From: Aquibacillus halophilus | GTDB taxonomy: Bacteria; Bacillota; Bacilli; Bacillales; Amphibacillaceae | NCBI RefSeq assembly: GCF_009649745.1 | Contig: NZ_WJNG01000018.1 | Coordinates: 52,567 to 116,566, forward strand | Direction of reading: 5' to 3' | Length of the DNA: 64,000 bases | Part shown: piece after piece, positions 63,947 to 64,000 of the stretch | Layout of the letters: every line of letters begins with the position of its first letter | Position numbering within the stretch: the first letter of the stretch is position 1 | The notes under the pieces: model-generated | What the model was told of the DNA's origin: nothing | What the model saw: only the letters and a program-made list of their open reading frames with translations | Database searches by the model: none | Position numbers and translations under genes: made by a program

Positions 63947-64000
63947 TTTATGGAGAGTTTGATCTTGGCTCAGGACGAACGCTGGCGGCGTGCCTAATAC
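63947..64000 (+). rRNA. 16S ribosomal RNA, 5' end only
   Basis: The sequence TGGAGAGTTTGATC followed by TTGGCTCAGGACGAACG and CTGGCGGCGTGCCTAATAC is the start of a Bacilli 16S rRNA, cut by the window edge after about 54 bases. The base after GATC is T where most Bacillus have C. Confidence 0.97.

Noticed and set aside
1..64000. CRISPR arrays, prophage genes, tRNA genes and classical insertion sequences
   Set aside because: No regularly spaced repeats, phage structural genes, cloverleaf sequences or transposase frames were recognised by eye.

Overview
The window is AT-rich chromosomal DNA from an endospore-forming Bacillaceae (low-GC Firmicute). The evidence is a set of gene neighbourhoods that match Bacillus subtilis blocks: yutG-yutH-hom-thrC-thrB-yutI-yuzD-yuzB-dapF-yutM, yumC/yumB-yuiB-yuiC-yuiD, kapB-patB-yugF-yugI-pgi-yugN-yugO, menF-D-H-B-E, and ytkD-metK-asnB-ytoA-ytpB-ytqB-ytqA-ytzC-leuS. 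Spore and sporulation genes (yutH, kapB), a FMN riboswitch, a T-box, an SOS box of the CGAAC-N4-GTTCG type and a Bacilli-type 16S start agree with this. Genus cannot be fixed from the window; a halotolerant Bacillaceae (Oceanobacillus/Virgibacillus-like) is only a guess.

Layout. 1-3300: nitrate/oxygen-type regulation (end of a histidine kinase, NreC-like regulator, NreA-like GAF protein, second three-PAS kinase). 3340-9180: molybdenum cofactor operon moaA-moeB-moeA-moaE-moaD-mobB-mobA plus a DUF454 membrane protein; with the Nre genes this points to nitrate respiration. 9236-14510: pgpA-like yutG, coat-related yutH, threonine operon hom-thrC-thrB with a consensus promoter. 14590-17730: Fe-S carriers (yutI, yutM), thioredoxin-like yuzD, yuzB and dapF, interrupted by a 673-bp repeat element. 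17800-26930: metallo-beta-lactamase fold enzyme, ferredoxin-NADP reductase, NDH-2, yuiBCD, deoD, a lone HPr, KhtT/KhtU-type K+/H+ antiporter, kapB. 27060-36370: small membrane protein, Cu/Zn-SOD lipoprotein, patB, yugF, yugI, a second threonine synthase-like gene, pgi, yugN, K+ channel yugO, thioredoxin-like protein. 36500-38520: M42 peptidase and FMN-riboswitch-controlled ribU. 38560-46650: menaquinone genes (thioesterase, menA, menFDHBE). 46705-47381: second copy of the repeat element. 47450-49830: SOS-type Y-family polymerase and an iron-regulated ABC ATPase. 49960-60670: small hypothetical genes, MutT-like ytkD, metK, asnB, C39-like peptidase, ytoA, terpene synthase ytpB, tRNA-modifying ytqB/ytqA, ytzC. 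60740-63540: T-box-controlled leuS. 63700-64000: rRNA promoter, leader and the first ~54 bases of 16S rRNA.

Most genes are ordinary core functions. The most unusual feature is the pair of ~675-bp intergenic elements (15300-15972 and 46705-47381). Each has ~58-nt terminal inverted repeats and is flanked by a candidate 8-bp target duplication. Each carries two GC-rich structured modules of ~100-112 nt in opposite orientation. The outer helix of the modules is perfectly paired in all four copies although it has three unrelated sequences, and inner helices show compensatory changes. This looks like a non-autonomous mobile element carrying a conserved folded RNA or DNA structure. The copies sit where yutJ and menC would be expected by comparison with B. 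subtilis.
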